Part shown: one piece after another, positions 30,543-38,827 of the stretch
How the letters are laid out: each line of letters starts with the position of its first letter
Numbering within the stretch: the stretch's first letter is position 1
Notes under the pieces: generated by a model
Database searches by the model: none
What the model was told of the DNA's origin: nothing
Seen by the model: only the letters and a program-made list of their open reading frames with translations
Position numbers and translations under genes: made by a program
Virus record (IMG/VR): IMGVR_UViG_3300031951_000436
Location: 1 to 39,995 of that record
DNA length: 39,995 nucleotides
Source of the DNA: a virus
Strand: one strand, 5' to 3'

Positions 30543-31756
30543 GGATTCTGAACCCCCTGATCCACGCCAGGCCGCAGATACCAGAACGAGAAGTAGCCGC
30601 CGGTCGTGAGCCTCCGGCCCGAGATCGGGGCCAGCGTGTCCTGCTCAAAGGCGAGCCGCAGGTCTCTGTAGTGGACCGCAGTGGCTCCCTCGATGTTCTT
30701 GCCCAACAGCCGGGAGACCCATACCTCGGCCCCAGACAGCAGGGCCGTGTACATGGTAGGGGCGATGTCCAGCAGGTCAGTCACGATGTACTTGCTGCCA
30801 CTGACCGTGGACGCAGGCTCTGGCGAGTGGACCGTCATCGCAGTGGTGCTGGATGGCGGGGCTGTGATGTACGCCTCGAACACATACGGCCGCATGCCAG
30901 CCAGGCCCTCTGGGTGGTAGGTGGCGTCACCGGAGGCCCGCAGAACGGAACCGGCCATGCGGCTGTGGAATTGCGTGCTTGTGCCAGCAACCGTGAAGTA
31001 ACTCCCGGGCGGCGTAGAAGGAGGTGCCGCCAGGGTGACGGTTGGCGTGCTGACGTACCCAGTCCCGCCGCTGGCTACGGTGATGCCAGTCACGACGCCG
31101 TTGCTTATCGTGGACGCAGCGACAGCCCCCGATCCGCCGCCGCCAGTGATGGTGACGGTGGGGTTCATAAAGTAGCCGTTGCCGCCAGCGGTCACCGAGA
31201 TAGCCGTCACATTCCCGCCAGCAACAGTGGCAGTTGCCGTGGCCTGCGAGGCCGGGGCAGAAGTGGACGATGTCGTGATAGTGCCAGCCCGGCTCGTGGG
31301 CTCCCACCCGGTCAGGCGAAGGTCCCTTGGGCGACGCCTGTAGGTCAGGGTTACGGTCTCGTTGTAGCGATAGCCGTTGTAGAGTTTCAGGTCGTAGTAG
31401 CCGTCTCGCTCTGCCGATGGCATGACGGTCCAGGCCAGCCGGACCAGTTGCTGGAAGGGCGAGGTCTCGATCCTGGCCCAGTCGGCCTGAGAGACGTACT
31501 CAGCCACGATCCGCAGTTGCGGGATGTAGACCGCGTCTACGCTGGAGACGCCCCAGGGAAGCCTCACCGTCTTGATGAGGTCCGCAGCGACAATCGGCAC
31601 CTGCTCGGTCGAGTGGTACCACTTCCAGTCCCGGGCGGAGATCAGGTCACGGTAGGCGTGAAACAGCCCCTGCCGCAAGACGCGATGCTCTTGGTCCTGG
31701 GCACCGCCCCCCGTGCTGGACAGAAGGTATTCGATGGCGTCATAGGCCGTGTACAT
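30539..31756 (-). CDS. Tail tubular A / adaptor-like protein with inserted repeats
   Basis: The 405-residue protein has an adaptor-like N-terminal half (AYRDLISARDWKWYHSTEQV, VRLAWTVMPSAERDGYYDLK, ETVTLTYRRRP) and C-terminal half (LLDIAPTMYTALLSGAEVWV), as in gp11/TTPA-type proteins that join portal to tail. Between them, residues 171-247 hold two tandem GxGYxxxPTVTI modules, an insertion absent from minimal adaptors. The downstream nozzle carries related modules. The function as head-tail adaptor is inferred from position and architecture. Confidence 0.65.
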   Translation of the reverse strand: MYTAYDAIEYLLSSTGGGAQDQEHRVLRQGLFHAYRDLISARDWKWYHSTEQVPIVAADLIKTVRLPWGVSSVDAVYIPQLRIVAEYVSQADWARIETSPFQQLVRLAWTVMPSAERDGYYDLKLYNGYRYNETVTLTYRRRPRDLRLTGWEPTSRAGTITTSSTSAPASQATATATVAGGNVTAISVTAGGNGYFMNPTVTITGGGGSGAVAASTISNGVVTGITVASGGTGYVSTPTVTLAAPPSTPPGSYFTVAGTSTQFHSRMAGSVLRASGDATYHPEGLAGMRPYVFEAYITAPPSSTTAMTVHSPEPASTVSGSKYIVTDLLDIAPTMYTALLSGAEVWVSRLLGKNIEGATAVHYRDLRLAFEQDTLAPISGRRLTTGGYFSFWYLRPGVDQGVQNP

Positions 31757-31786
31757 GAACCCTCCGTGCCGCCCGTGCCACCGCGA

Positions 31787-32092
31787 CTACTTCCGCACCG
31801 GCGGCACGAACAGTGCTTCCAGACCCGCCTTGACATCTGGCCCCAGCACCTCCAGCAGCCTGGCCTCCGCTTGGGCCTGCGTGTAGTCACCGGCAGCATC
31901 GTAGGCTGCGCCATCCCACAGCGTCACAGCGAACGGGCATCGGCGGATGCCAGCACGGGCGATCTTCCTGGTAGCGTTGTCCGAGATTGTGAAATCCAAC
32001 TCCGCGAACTTCATCTCCGGGAACGGCTTCGACTGACCCTTGCTGTTGACAAACGGCGGCGGCTGGATGGTGATGGGGCTGGGCAGAATCAT
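31787..32092 (-). CDS. Hypothetical protein
   Basis: A 101-residue protein between the adhesin-like genes and the adaptor. It has a Pro-rich N-terminus (PSPITIQPPPFV), a basic middle (ATRKIARAGIRRCPFAV) and a C-terminal helix (EARLLEVLGPDVKAGLEALF). It may be a small connector or chaperone. It starts 1 base after the adhesin stop; no family recognised. Confidence 0.5.
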   Translation of the reverse strand: MILPSPITIQPPPFVNSKGQSKPFPEMKFAELDFTISDNATRKIARAGIRRCPFAVTLWDGAAYDAAGDYTQAQAEARLLEVLGPDVKAGLEALFVPPVRK

Positions 32093-32093
32093 G

Positions 32094-32963
32094 TCAGGCT
32101 ACTCCTAGAATGCTGGAACCGTTGATACCGCTGCGACGGACGAAATACACTTGCCCGCCGCCCCATCCGTCTGTCAGAACGATGGGCGGCCCTACGACGT
32201 AGACTGTGGCGTCCAGATTTGCACTTGAGCAGGTGGATTGGTCATGAAATGTGATTCCGCCCATGATGGACGCTCCTGCGCCGTATTGCGCATGGCTGTA
32301 ATCGTACATTCCAACGTATCCGTCAACGACCATGTCTATGCAGAATGTGCGGTCGTTGAAAGTTCCGTTGCCGACGATAGACCCGTTGTCCCCAATTGCG
32401 TCGTCGTTGAATGTGGCGTCACCGCCAACGGAGCCGTAGCAATCTGAGACGTCGTTGAACGCGGCGTTGTTAGTCACAGTCCCGCCAGAGTACTGCGTGT
32501 TGTTGTAGAAGACGGCACTGTCAACGATTCCGTCTAATAGGCCATGACCAGGCTCAATGGAGCCGAATGTGGCAGTTCCCCCAATGCTTCCTCCACCATC
32601 CATATACCGTAGGGTGGCATCTCCAGTGACGTGCGCGCCATATAAGTACAACAAAATCCCATCGCCGGTAAGCGTATAACCAGCGTCAATGCTTTCAGCC
32701 TGAACAAGCCCGGTGGCCGTAATATCAAACCCGATTACTGCATATCCTAAGTTGTCGGTAAAGTTGACGATTGTCGGCTGGCTGCCGCTATTGACCATCA
32801 GGTAGACACTGAGGCCAACGATCACAACGCTGTCGCTGCTCGTCGGCAGATTTGATGCCTGCGTGGTGCAGGCTTCGTTCGTCCACCAGTTGTCGATGGT
32901 GTCCCAGTCAACATCCTCCGCACCGCCAACTGCCGCCGTGTCGTTGAAATAAAGAATTGCCAT
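32094..32963 (-). CDS. Beta-solenoid-like adhesin (tail fibre/spike)
   Basis: The 289-residue protein is full of short repeats of type G-xx-xF(N/D)D, for example VGGDATFNDDAIGDNGSIVG and VTNNAAFNDVSDCYGSVGGD, which predict a parallel beta-solenoid. The base composition is visibly poorer in G+C than its neighbours, suggesting recent acquisition. The start is ATG 32963, 1 base after the preceding stop. A receptor-binding or surface-displayed role is inferred. It ends with YFVRRSGINGSSILGVA, a possible cap or attachment piece. Confidence 0.6.
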   Translation of the reverse strand: MAILYFNDTAAVGGAEDVDWDTIDNWWTNEACTTQASNLPTSSDSVVIVGLSVYLMVNSGSQPTIVNFTDNLGYAVIGFDITATGLVQAESIDAGYTLTGDGILLYLYGAHVTGDATLRYMDGGGSIGGTATFGSIEPGHGLLDGIVDSAVFYNNTQYSGGTVTNNAAFNDVSDCYGSVGGDATFNDDAIGDNGSIVGNGTFNDRTFCIDMVVDGYVGMYDYSHAQYGAGASIMGGITFHDQSTCSSANLDATVYVVGPPIVLTDGWGGGQVYFVRRSGINGSSILGVA

Positions 32964-32964
32964 T

Positions 32965-33462
32965 TTAGTATCCCGGTACGAATGCGACGATGTCCCACTT
33001 GTCCCTGCCCGCGTGATACGTCGCAGCCAGGATGTCCATCTTGTTCGCGGCTGTGGAGAACGGCAGCGGGCTGGTCGCACTTGACGGGATGACGAACTTG
33101 TTGCCTAGCGTCACGGTGCGACTGCCGGTGCCGTCCTGCCTGATCCTCCACCGGATGGTCTTGCCGTCAACGGGATTCGTTGGGTTCGCGAGAGTCACGT
33201 TGCCAGTGAGAGTCAGGTCGAAGATCGAGCCCTGCGAGGCGTCGGTCGTCACGGTGGAGGCGTAGGTCAGGGCCACCACGCCAGGGTTCAGGCCGCTGTC
33301 GTCAGGCTTGTAGCCCGTGACAGTCCAGCGGGAGCCGACGCCGACCTTCTCCTTGCCCGTGTCCGACTCCACCCCGTAGTCGCCGCGAGCCAGGTACGGG
33401 TCCTCGGCGGTCCACTGGGCGGCCGTCTTGCTGACGATCAGGGGCGAAATCGACCTGTCCAT
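32965..33462 (-). CDS. Tail-fibre-like protein
   Basis: The 165-residue protein has an N-terminal KTAAQWTAEDPYLARGDYGV segment of the sort found at the start of fibre or major-tropism-determinant-like proteins. A beta-rich body follows (LTLTGNVTLANPTNPVDGKT, RTVTLGNKFVIPSSATSP), ending in the FVPGY motif. Such short fibres are usually trimeric. It is read from ATG 33462, 50 bases downstream of GACATAAAC copy 3, and is followed by the solenoid protein, so the two look like one host-range cassette. Confidence 0.6.
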   Translation of the reverse strand: MDRSISPLIVSKTAAQWTAEDPYLARGDYGVESDTGKEKVGVGSRWTVTGYKPDDSGLNPGVVALTYASTVTTDASQGSIFDLTLTGNVTLANPTNPVDGKTIRWRIRQDGTGSRTVTLGNKFVIPSSATSPLPFSTAANKMDILAATYHAGRDKWDIVAFVPGY

Positions 33463-33514
33463 CGGTTGGTCCTTGGTTCTCTAGCGTTTCCCGCTGGTAG
33501 ATGGCGTCACCCTG

Positions 33515-33523
33515 GTTTATGTC
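33515..33523 (-). promoter_or_regulatory. GACATAAAC motif, copy 3 (candidate phage promoter)
   Basis: It sits in the 80-bp gap before the fibre-like gene, minus-strand sense GACATAAACCAGGG. It follows directly a 16-bp inverted repeat at 33525-33540 that comes right after the stop of the 179-residue gene. Confidence 0.55.
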
Positions 33524-33524
33524 C

Positions 33525-33540
33525 TCTAGCACGGGCTAGA
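33525..33540 (-). repeat. 16-bp inverted repeat
   Basis: TCTAG and CTAGA surround a 6-base spacer, just beyond the stop of the upstream gene and abutting the GACATAAAC site. It may be an operator or a weak transcript end. Confidence 0.5.
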
Positions 33541-33542
33541 AG

Positions 33543-34082
33543 TCACTTTTTCTTCTTCCACCGGGGCAAATGCTTCTCGTGGACCTTGGCCAGGGCGTCC
33601 CGCATGGAGAGTTTGGGGTCCTTCGAGATCTCCTTCTTGGCGAGTTCTTTGGCGATACGGGGGTTCAGGGGCACGTTCTTGGGGCCTTCATGAGACCCCT
33701 CTATGTTCACGATGCCTTGGACGTTTAGGTTACGGGCTTTGGCGACCCGCTTGATGTCGTCCACTGAGTCCACCCATGCCATGGGGTCCATGTGCCCCCG
33801 CTTGTCGGCCAGGCCGCTTAGATAGAACTTCCCGGTCGGGTTGATCCCGGAAGCCCGTGCCTCTCGAACAATCCGGGCGGCCTGCTTCTTGGGGAGCGAG
33901 TCCAGCCAGTTACCGCTGTACCGGCCCTCCATGAAGGTGCGGTCGGCGGCCTTGGTGCCGGGGGCCTGCTGGAGGCTGCACATCAGGGCGAACCTCTCGG
34001 ACTGGCCGTCCTCGATCATCCTGAGGTAGTGCTGCTGGACCTCGTATGAGGCGGCGGCGATCTCGGGAGGGAGCGTGGTCAC
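33543..34082 (-). CDS. Hypothetical protein next to portal
   Basis: This 179-residue protein overlaps the portal stop (ATGA) and so is translated with it. It is helical and ends in a Lys-rich tail (HLPRWKKKK). Sections such as RYSGNWLDSLPKKQAARIVR, and VDSVDDIKRVAKARNLNVQG further on, look like a scaffold or head-completion protein. It is too short and too basic for a major capsid protein. No catalytic motif is seen. Confidence 0.5.
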   Translation of the reverse strand: MTTLPPEIAAASYEVQQHYLRMIEDGQSERFALMCSLQQAPGTKAADRTFMEGRYSGNWLDSLPKKQAARIVREARASGINPTGKFYLSGLADKRGHMDPMAWVDSVDDIKRVAKARNLNVQGIVNIEGSHEGPKNVPLNPRIAKELAKKEISKDPKLSMRDALAKVHEKHLPRWKKKK

Positions 34083-36223
34083 GGCTGCAACTCCTGCGGG
34101 ACCTGGGGCGGGGGCTCCTGGGGCGGAGGCTCTTCGGGAGGAGGTGCCCCGCCGCCGCCACCACCCGGGGGTTGCGGCTCACCGCCCGGAGGGGAGGCGG
34201 GAGCGCCCGGGGGCTGCGGCTGTGGCGGCGGCGGGGGCGGCGGTGGAGGTAGCAGGTAGCGTGACGGGTCGATGTCGAGGGACTTCGCCCAGTCCGTAAC
34301 GAGAGCATTGAAGGGGTCCACAATCCCCTGCGGAATGAGACCCTGGAGAACAGGCCCGAGCGTCTGCAGGGCCATCTGCATCTGCTCGACGCGGCTTGCC
34401 TTGTTGGGCTTCCGTGCCGAGCCCGCCTCTACTCTGTAGTCGTACTCCCTGGCTACCTGATAGATGTCCAGGCTCTGAACGTGCATTTCCCAGGCTTTGG
34501 CCCCGAGCGGACCCAGGACTGAGGCTACGTCGTTGGGGCTCAATAGCCAGCGTGCAGCCAGGGCTTCCTTGCGTGCCAGTTCACTCATGGCACTTTCGAG
34601 GGTTTCAGCCATGTCGTCCGGCCTGACCGAGATCTGCTCGCTTTTGACCTGGGCCTCGGCGGCAGACCGGAATTGGTTCCGCGTCATGCCGTACACGAGT
34701 TCCGTCAGCCCAACGCGGCGGTCGAACATTTCCGCCACAGCCGACACGATATTCCAGATGTCTGGAGTGACCTGAGGCAATTGGAAGACCGAAATGATGT
34801 CATTGACCGATTTCCCCAGAGTCTCCGAGAGTTCTACGAGGTTGAACCCGTTCTCGGACTGGGCAGTGATCTGGTCCTTTATGTCAGAGTCTGCTGCTTT
34901 GCTGACTCCGATCAGGGTGTTGCAACTTGTGGCTATGCGAGTCGCCAGGTAGGACATCGCCCAGTTCAGGAACTTGAGTTCCGCCACACCAGGCTTCAAA
35001 TGGGAGATAGGCCATGAGTACCCCGGCTTGCGATGGAACTGCAGCGGGGTGAATGGCCAGCCGTTGTGATCGGCGTAGAACGGGATCGGCCACCGGGTTC
35101 GCAGGAACATCGGGCTCGGAGTCCCTTCCTGCATTGCCTGCTCATCGGGCTGCTCGGCCGCCAGTTCCTTCGGCACATTGAGCGGGAAATCCACGCCCTC
35201 GCACACCACGATGTAGCAGTTGTCCCCGAGGTCCTGGAACAGGTCGGCACTGTCCTTGGGGGCGTCCTTGAGCGTGTGCCCGAAGCCGGTCTTGCTGTAG
35301 ATCTTCCAGTAGACGCAGAGGTCGTTGGTCTTGCCGTTCCGCTTCTTATTGCGGTAGTCCCGCTCCTCTTCCTTCGAGCGGGCGACGTAACTCTCCAGGT
35401 GACCCTTCAGGTCCTCCCGCTTCAGGCCGTACTTCTTGGCCACAACATCGACAGGGTGAATGCACCTACGGGCCGCCCAGAGGATGTCCTCCTGCTCGTC
35501 TGCGTCAGGGTCCCAGAGGACGTTGTCGCACGAGTCCATGAAGGACCCGACCATCGACACCTCCGTCTCGGGGATGGTGACGAGTTCGGTCCACCACACC
35601 CCAAGGCCCTTGATGATGGCCTCGTCCACGACCTTCCGGGAGTTCTCTCGGAGATTCAGTTCGTTCGGGGTGTAGTTCAGGTATGTCTCAAGCAGTTCGC
35701 TCACGGTCCTGCGAATCTGCTCCATCCATCCGACCTGGCGAGAGACCTGGATGAACTCATCTACGGCCGGGTTTGGGATCGGCTGCCCGGTGGCAGGATC
35801 CATGGACGGCGGCTGGTCCATGTCGATGCCCACGGCCATGGGCGAGATGACCGGGAAAGTCTTCGGGGTCACGTTCCGCACCGGGTTTCGGTGGTAGATG
35901 ACTGCCCCGAATAACTTCACGGCCTCGAAAACACGGTTGATAGTGATTCTGAAGGCCGGGGGAGACAGCCTGCTGTACCCCGATTCCCCCTTGGTGGCGT
36001 CCTTCCAGAACCAGTTGTTGGTTCCGTCGAAGAAGTTCATCGCCTCCTTGGCGTCTTCGGTGAACGGCCTCTTGTGCTTCTCGGCCTGCTGCAACTTGGC
36101 CAGCCAGGACTTAGCCACCGCACGCAGGGCATCCTCGACCCGCTTGGGCCCAGCCATGTCCGGCGGGATGTCCGGGAGTTCGGCGGAGTTCCCGCCGGAA
36201 ACGTCCGCCTGGGGCTCGATCAT
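34079..36223 (-). CDS. Portal protein
   Basis: The 714-residue protein lies directly downstream of terminase, in the normal order. It shows portal-like features: an N-terminal acidic and helical stretch, an AAEAQVKSEQISVRPDDMAE segment and a DKLNWAMSYLATRIATS-like helix region. The last 55 residues are a Pro/Gln/Gly-rich low-complexity tail, unusual for a portal and probably flexible. Portal dodecamers form the DNA gate and nucleate head assembly. It overlaps its neighbours at both ends by 4 bases. Confidence 0.75.
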   Translation of the reverse strand: MIEPQADVSGGNSAELPDIPPDMAGPKRVEDALRAVAKSWLAKLQQAEKHKRPFTEDAKEAMNFFDGTNNWFWKDATKGESGYSRLSPPAFRITINRVFEAVKLFGAVIYHRNPVRNVTPKTFPVISPMAVGIDMDQPPSMDPATGQPIPNPAVDEFIQVSRQVGWMEQIRRTVSELLETYLNYTPNELNLRENSRKVVDEAIIKGLGVWWTELVTIPETEVSMVGSFMDSCDNVLWDPDADEQEDILWAARRCIHPVDVVAKKYGLKREDLKGHLESYVARSKEEERDYRNKKRNGKTNDLCVYWKIYSKTGFGHTLKDAPKDSADLFQDLGDNCYIVVCEGVDFPLNVPKELAAEQPDEQAMQEGTPSPMFLRTRWPIPFYADHNGWPFTPLQFHRKPGYSWPISHLKPGVAELKFLNWAMSYLATRIATSCNTLIGVSKAADSDIKDQITAQSENGFNLVELSETLGKSVNDIISVFQLPQVTPDIWNIVSAVAEMFDRRVGLTELVYGMTRNQFRSAAEAQVKSEQISVRPDDMAETLESAMSELARKEALAARWLLSPNDVASVLGPLGAKAWEMHVQSLDIYQVAREYDYRVEAGSARKPNKASRVEQMQMALQTLGPVLQGLIPQGIVDPFNALVTDWAKSLDIDPSRYLLPPPPPPPPPQPQPPGAPASPPGGEPQPPGGGGGGAPPPEEPPPQEPPPQVPQELQP

Positions 36224-36567
36224 GCGGCGTCCTTAGGCTTGGCCAGACGAGCGGCCTGCAACTTCAGGCTCTTAGCGATGTCCGCCACCTGCTTCAGGGC
36301 CTGGGTGCTGGGGTGCAGGCGGAAGCCGCCCCACTTGGTCCAGGCGGCGGCACTGGGGTTCTCGGTCCAGAACGGGTCGTCCACATGCCGCACCGAGGGC
36401 TTTTCGATAAGGCCAGCGTCCTCGGCCCAGATCAGGATGCTGATGGTCTGGACGCCTGGGCGACGGGCGACCCAGCCCATGGACGGTTCCTGGGGGTTGA
36501 TCGGGTCCGAATACCAAAGGACCATGTCCCCGACGGCCAGTTCCGGCATCTTGAAAACGTCGCTCAT
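36220..36567 (-). CDS. Hypothetical protein between terminase and portal
   Basis: A 115-residue protein with an SH3-like beta opening (PELAVGDMVLWYSDPINPQE, then GWVARRPGVQTISILIWAED) and a helical basic end (VADIAKSLKLQAARLAKPKD). ATG 36567 has a strong GGAGG site and lies just downstream of GACATAAAC copy 4, so it starts the portal/fibre transcript. It could be a packaging accessory factor, but no known family is recognised. Confidence 0.5.
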   Translation of the reverse strand: MSDVFKMPELAVGDMVLWYSDPINPQEPSMGWVARRPGVQTISILIWAEDAGLIEKPSVRHVDDPFWTENPSAAAWTKWGGFRLHPSTQALKQVADIAKSLKLQAARLAKPKDAA

Positions 36568-36584
36568 CTCGCATCCTCCAGGGG

Positions 36585-36593
36585 GTTTATGTC
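36585..36593 (-). promoter_or_regulatory. GACATAAAC motif, copy 4 (candidate phage promoter)
   Basis: GACATAAACCCCCTGGAG on the minus strand, matching copy 2 over 18 bases. It lies in the 75-bp gap after the terminase stop, and the GGAGG of the 115-residue gene follows after 4-5 bases, giving a minimal leader. Confidence 0.65.
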
Positions 36594-36642
36594 CGCAAAC
36601 CGCCGGAAGTGTATTGCCGATGAACAGGCGTACAAAACGGTA

Positions 36643-38328
36643 TTAGCCGTAGTTGCCCGTCGCGGTGACTGGGGCAAGGTAGATTGCGCCCTTGCCTTTT
36701 TTCTTGCGTCGCTCCTCCGCCCACTTCACCCACCAGGGCTGCTCTGCCAACTGCTTGGGCGGCTCGTGCCAGATGGGGCCGTAGGCACAGAGGTACCGGA
36801 GGCAGTCCACGAGATGGAACTCACCTCGCTTGCTGGGCTCATCTGTGACTATGGTGGTTCCGGCTACATATTGAACCTTCTTCTTGTACCTCTTCATCTC
36901 CCGCTCAAGGTTCGGAAGGGCCCCTCTCAGGAACCTGAGTTTGGAGGTGCCCTCTGGCCGGATGTAGAGCATGTTCCGCACGGCCTGCAGGCCAGCCTGA
37001 ATGTCGTCGCAGCCGGGGATGAAACTGTGCCCCGTCACCTCGGAGGCGGTCCCGAGGTTTCGCAACTCTTGCGAATACTGCTCCTGGGCGGTGCGGCCGG
37101 AGCCGATGTCAGTGATGCGACCGCCGTGTGCGTCGATCAGGAAGGCGTAGAACTGCTGCCTGCCGACCTTGTCGTGAAACTCCTTGGCGAACTTTATGGC
37201 GTTGCACTCTCGGATGTAGAGTTCGTCGTAGCACAGGATCATGTTTCCCTGGGGCGGCACGGCGGCGAACAGAACGGCCGTGACCGAGTGGCCCGGGTCC
37301 ACGATGGCATAGCGGCACCAGTCGTCCGGCACCTGCCCAGAGGGCATTTCCTCCCGGTTGTAGCCGTGGACGCTCATGTTGAACGAGGGGTAGACCAACA
37401 CGCTGTCGGTCATAAACTCGCCCTCTGACCGCTGACGCAGAACGTCCTCGCCCAGGGCGGCCCACCGCTCAAGCATCTTCCGCTTCTCGTCGGCGTCGAT
37501 GTGCGGGTTGTCTAGGAACCGCAGCACGAACCGGCGTATGTCCGTGGTGTTGCCGATGCTCTCCGCCTTTTCCGACCGCTCGTTGAGCCCAATTAGGGCT
37601 TCATTTTTCGAGTGCGGCATGGCCGACCATGTGAACCTACCACGGCGATCAGCAAGTCTGGCCTGCATCTCGGGGACCCACTGCTCGTTATTCAGGTCCT
37701 CATCAAGGTGGACCCTATTGGCCTGAAACCCTTGCGGGGGATCGCCCTCGGACGAGAAGCAGTAGATGGTCCAGCCGTTAGTCAACTCGCAGGAGTTCAG
37801 ATACCCAGCCGACTTCAGGAGCCAGGACATGCTCTTTATCATCCGGGGCGGGATCAGCGGCGGGGCTGGCTTGGCCTGGGCCTCGCGTTCCTTGTCCCCC
37901 AGCAGCATCGGATCGAAGGCCCGCCACTCGCCGCTGGTCCGATCCTTGATGATCTTGAAGGCCCCGGCACGAAACAGATAGGGCACTATCACGAGCCCTA
38001 CATGCTTCCAATTCGCCCCGACGATGACGAGATTCCCGCCTTCTTTTGGGTACTTGCCTTCGATGGGATGGGTACCAGTTGCGGCCCATGCGTCCTCGAT
38101 GAACGTGCAGAGACTCTTGCCTGACCGATTACCCCCGATCACCAGGGTTTCGCTCGCCATGCACTGGTGGTACTCCCACTGCAGGGGCGTCGGCCTGTAG
38201 AGCCTCAAGGCTTCTAGCCGCCTCGACTTCAATTCTCCCTGCAGTGCCCGCAGTTCGTCCTGCTGGAACGTCGAGAAGTTCTTGATGGTCGGCAGCGGTT
38301 GCTGCGGCGGCGGTGTCTTCTTGGGCAT
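36643..38328 (-). CDS. Terminase large subunit
   Basis: The 561-residue protein has Walker A GGNRSGKS (65-72), Walker B RVHLDED (205-211) and an RNase-H-like nuclease with three acidic residues: D344 (IVDPG), D399 (LIDAHG) and D508 (LVDCLRY). It powers and cuts DNA during packaging. ATG 38328 has GGGAGG 7 bases upstream and is preferred over downstream ATGs because Walker A then lies at the usual position. It overlaps the small subunit's frame by 200 bp. Confidence 0.92.
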   Translation of the reverse strand: MPKKTPPPQQPLPTIKNFSTFQQDELRALQGELKSRRLEALRLYRPTPLQWEYHQCMASETLVIGGNRSGKSLCTFIEDAWAATGTHPIEGKYPKEGGNLVIVGANWKHVGLVIVPYLFRAGAFKIIKDRTSGEWRAFDPMLLGDKEREAQAKPAPPLIPPRMIKSMSWLLKSAGYLNSCELTNGWTIYCFSSEGDPPQGFQANRVHLDEDLNNEQWVPEMQARLADRRGRFTWSAMPHSKNEALIGLNERSEKAESIGNTTDIRRFVLRFLDNPHIDADEKRKMLERWAALGEDVLRQRSEGEFMTDSVLVYPSFNMSVHGYNREEMPSGQVPDDWCRYAIVDPGHSVTAVLFAAVPPQGNMILCYDELYIRECNAIKFAKEFHDKVGRQQFYAFLIDAHGGRITDIGSGRTAQEQYSQELRNLGTASEVTGHSFIPGCDDIQAGLQAVRNMLYIRPEGTSKLRFLRGALPNLEREMKRYKKKVQYVAGTTIVTDEPSKRGEFHLVDCLRYLCAYGPIWHEPPKQLAEQPWWVKWAEERRKKKGKGAIYLAPVTATGNYG

Positions 38329-38824
38329 CTACGATCCTCCCTGATACTCGCGTCATGCTGGCAACCTGACGGATGCGAGCGTCGATCTCCTGTTCCAACT
38401 CCTCTTCGGAGTAAAGTTGGATGGGCTTCTTGGCCCCTCCCTGCTCGGTGTTCTTGGATGCGAGCCGGACGATCATCTCCAGCACCGAGGTCCGAATCCT
38501 GCTTCCCGGAGGGGACTCGAAGTACTGCTTCAGCAGCAGTGCGGCGAAGCCGTTGGTGCCGCCGAAGTAGTGCAGGATGGCTTCCAGCAACTCCGCCGTG
38601 TGCGGGATGTTGGCCCCGCCGATGGCCGCCGCGTCCAGCATGTGGGACACGGCCTTCTTCTCGATCCGGTCCATCCGCCGCTGCCGACGGGCCTTCCCCT
38701 GGCAGGACCGGCAGACCGTCTTCCAGTCACCGTCCTTGCCGCCGTATCGCTGGAAGTTCTTCTCGTTCAGCGTTTTGACATGCTGGCAGACAATGCACTG
38801 CCGATCCTTGCTGGCAGCGATCAT
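38129..38824 (-). CDS. Probable terminase small subunit
   Basis: The 231-residue frame opens with a zinc-finger-like CIVC (C10, C13) and CRSC (C38, C41) in a basic region, suited to DNA recognition, then a helical part (MLDAAAIGGANIPHTAELLE, ending ASMTRVSGRI). Gene order and size suit a small terminase. After about base 38328 the frame runs beneath the large subunit's start and gives an Ala/Glu-rich tail, probably a shadow; no earlier stop exists, so it is translated if the frame is used. Function is by position. Confidence 0.6.
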   Translation of the reverse strand: MIAASKDRQCIVCQHVKTLNEKNFQRYGGKDGDWKTVCRSCQGKARRQRRMDRIEKKAVSHMLDAAAIGGANIPHTAELLEAILHYFGGTNGFAALLLKQYFESPPGSRIRTSVLEMIVRLASKNTEQGGAKKPIQLYSEEELEQEIDARIRQVASMTRVSGRIVDAQEDTAAAATAADHQELLDVPAGRTAGTAGRIEVEAARSLEALQADAPAVGVPPVHGERNPGDRG

Positions 38825-38827
38825 GCG

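Noticed and set aside
30458-32125. A 555-codon plus-strand frame opposite the adaptor gene
   Set aside because: Arg/Gly/Pro-rich shadow of the adaptor and neighbouring genes, with no motif.
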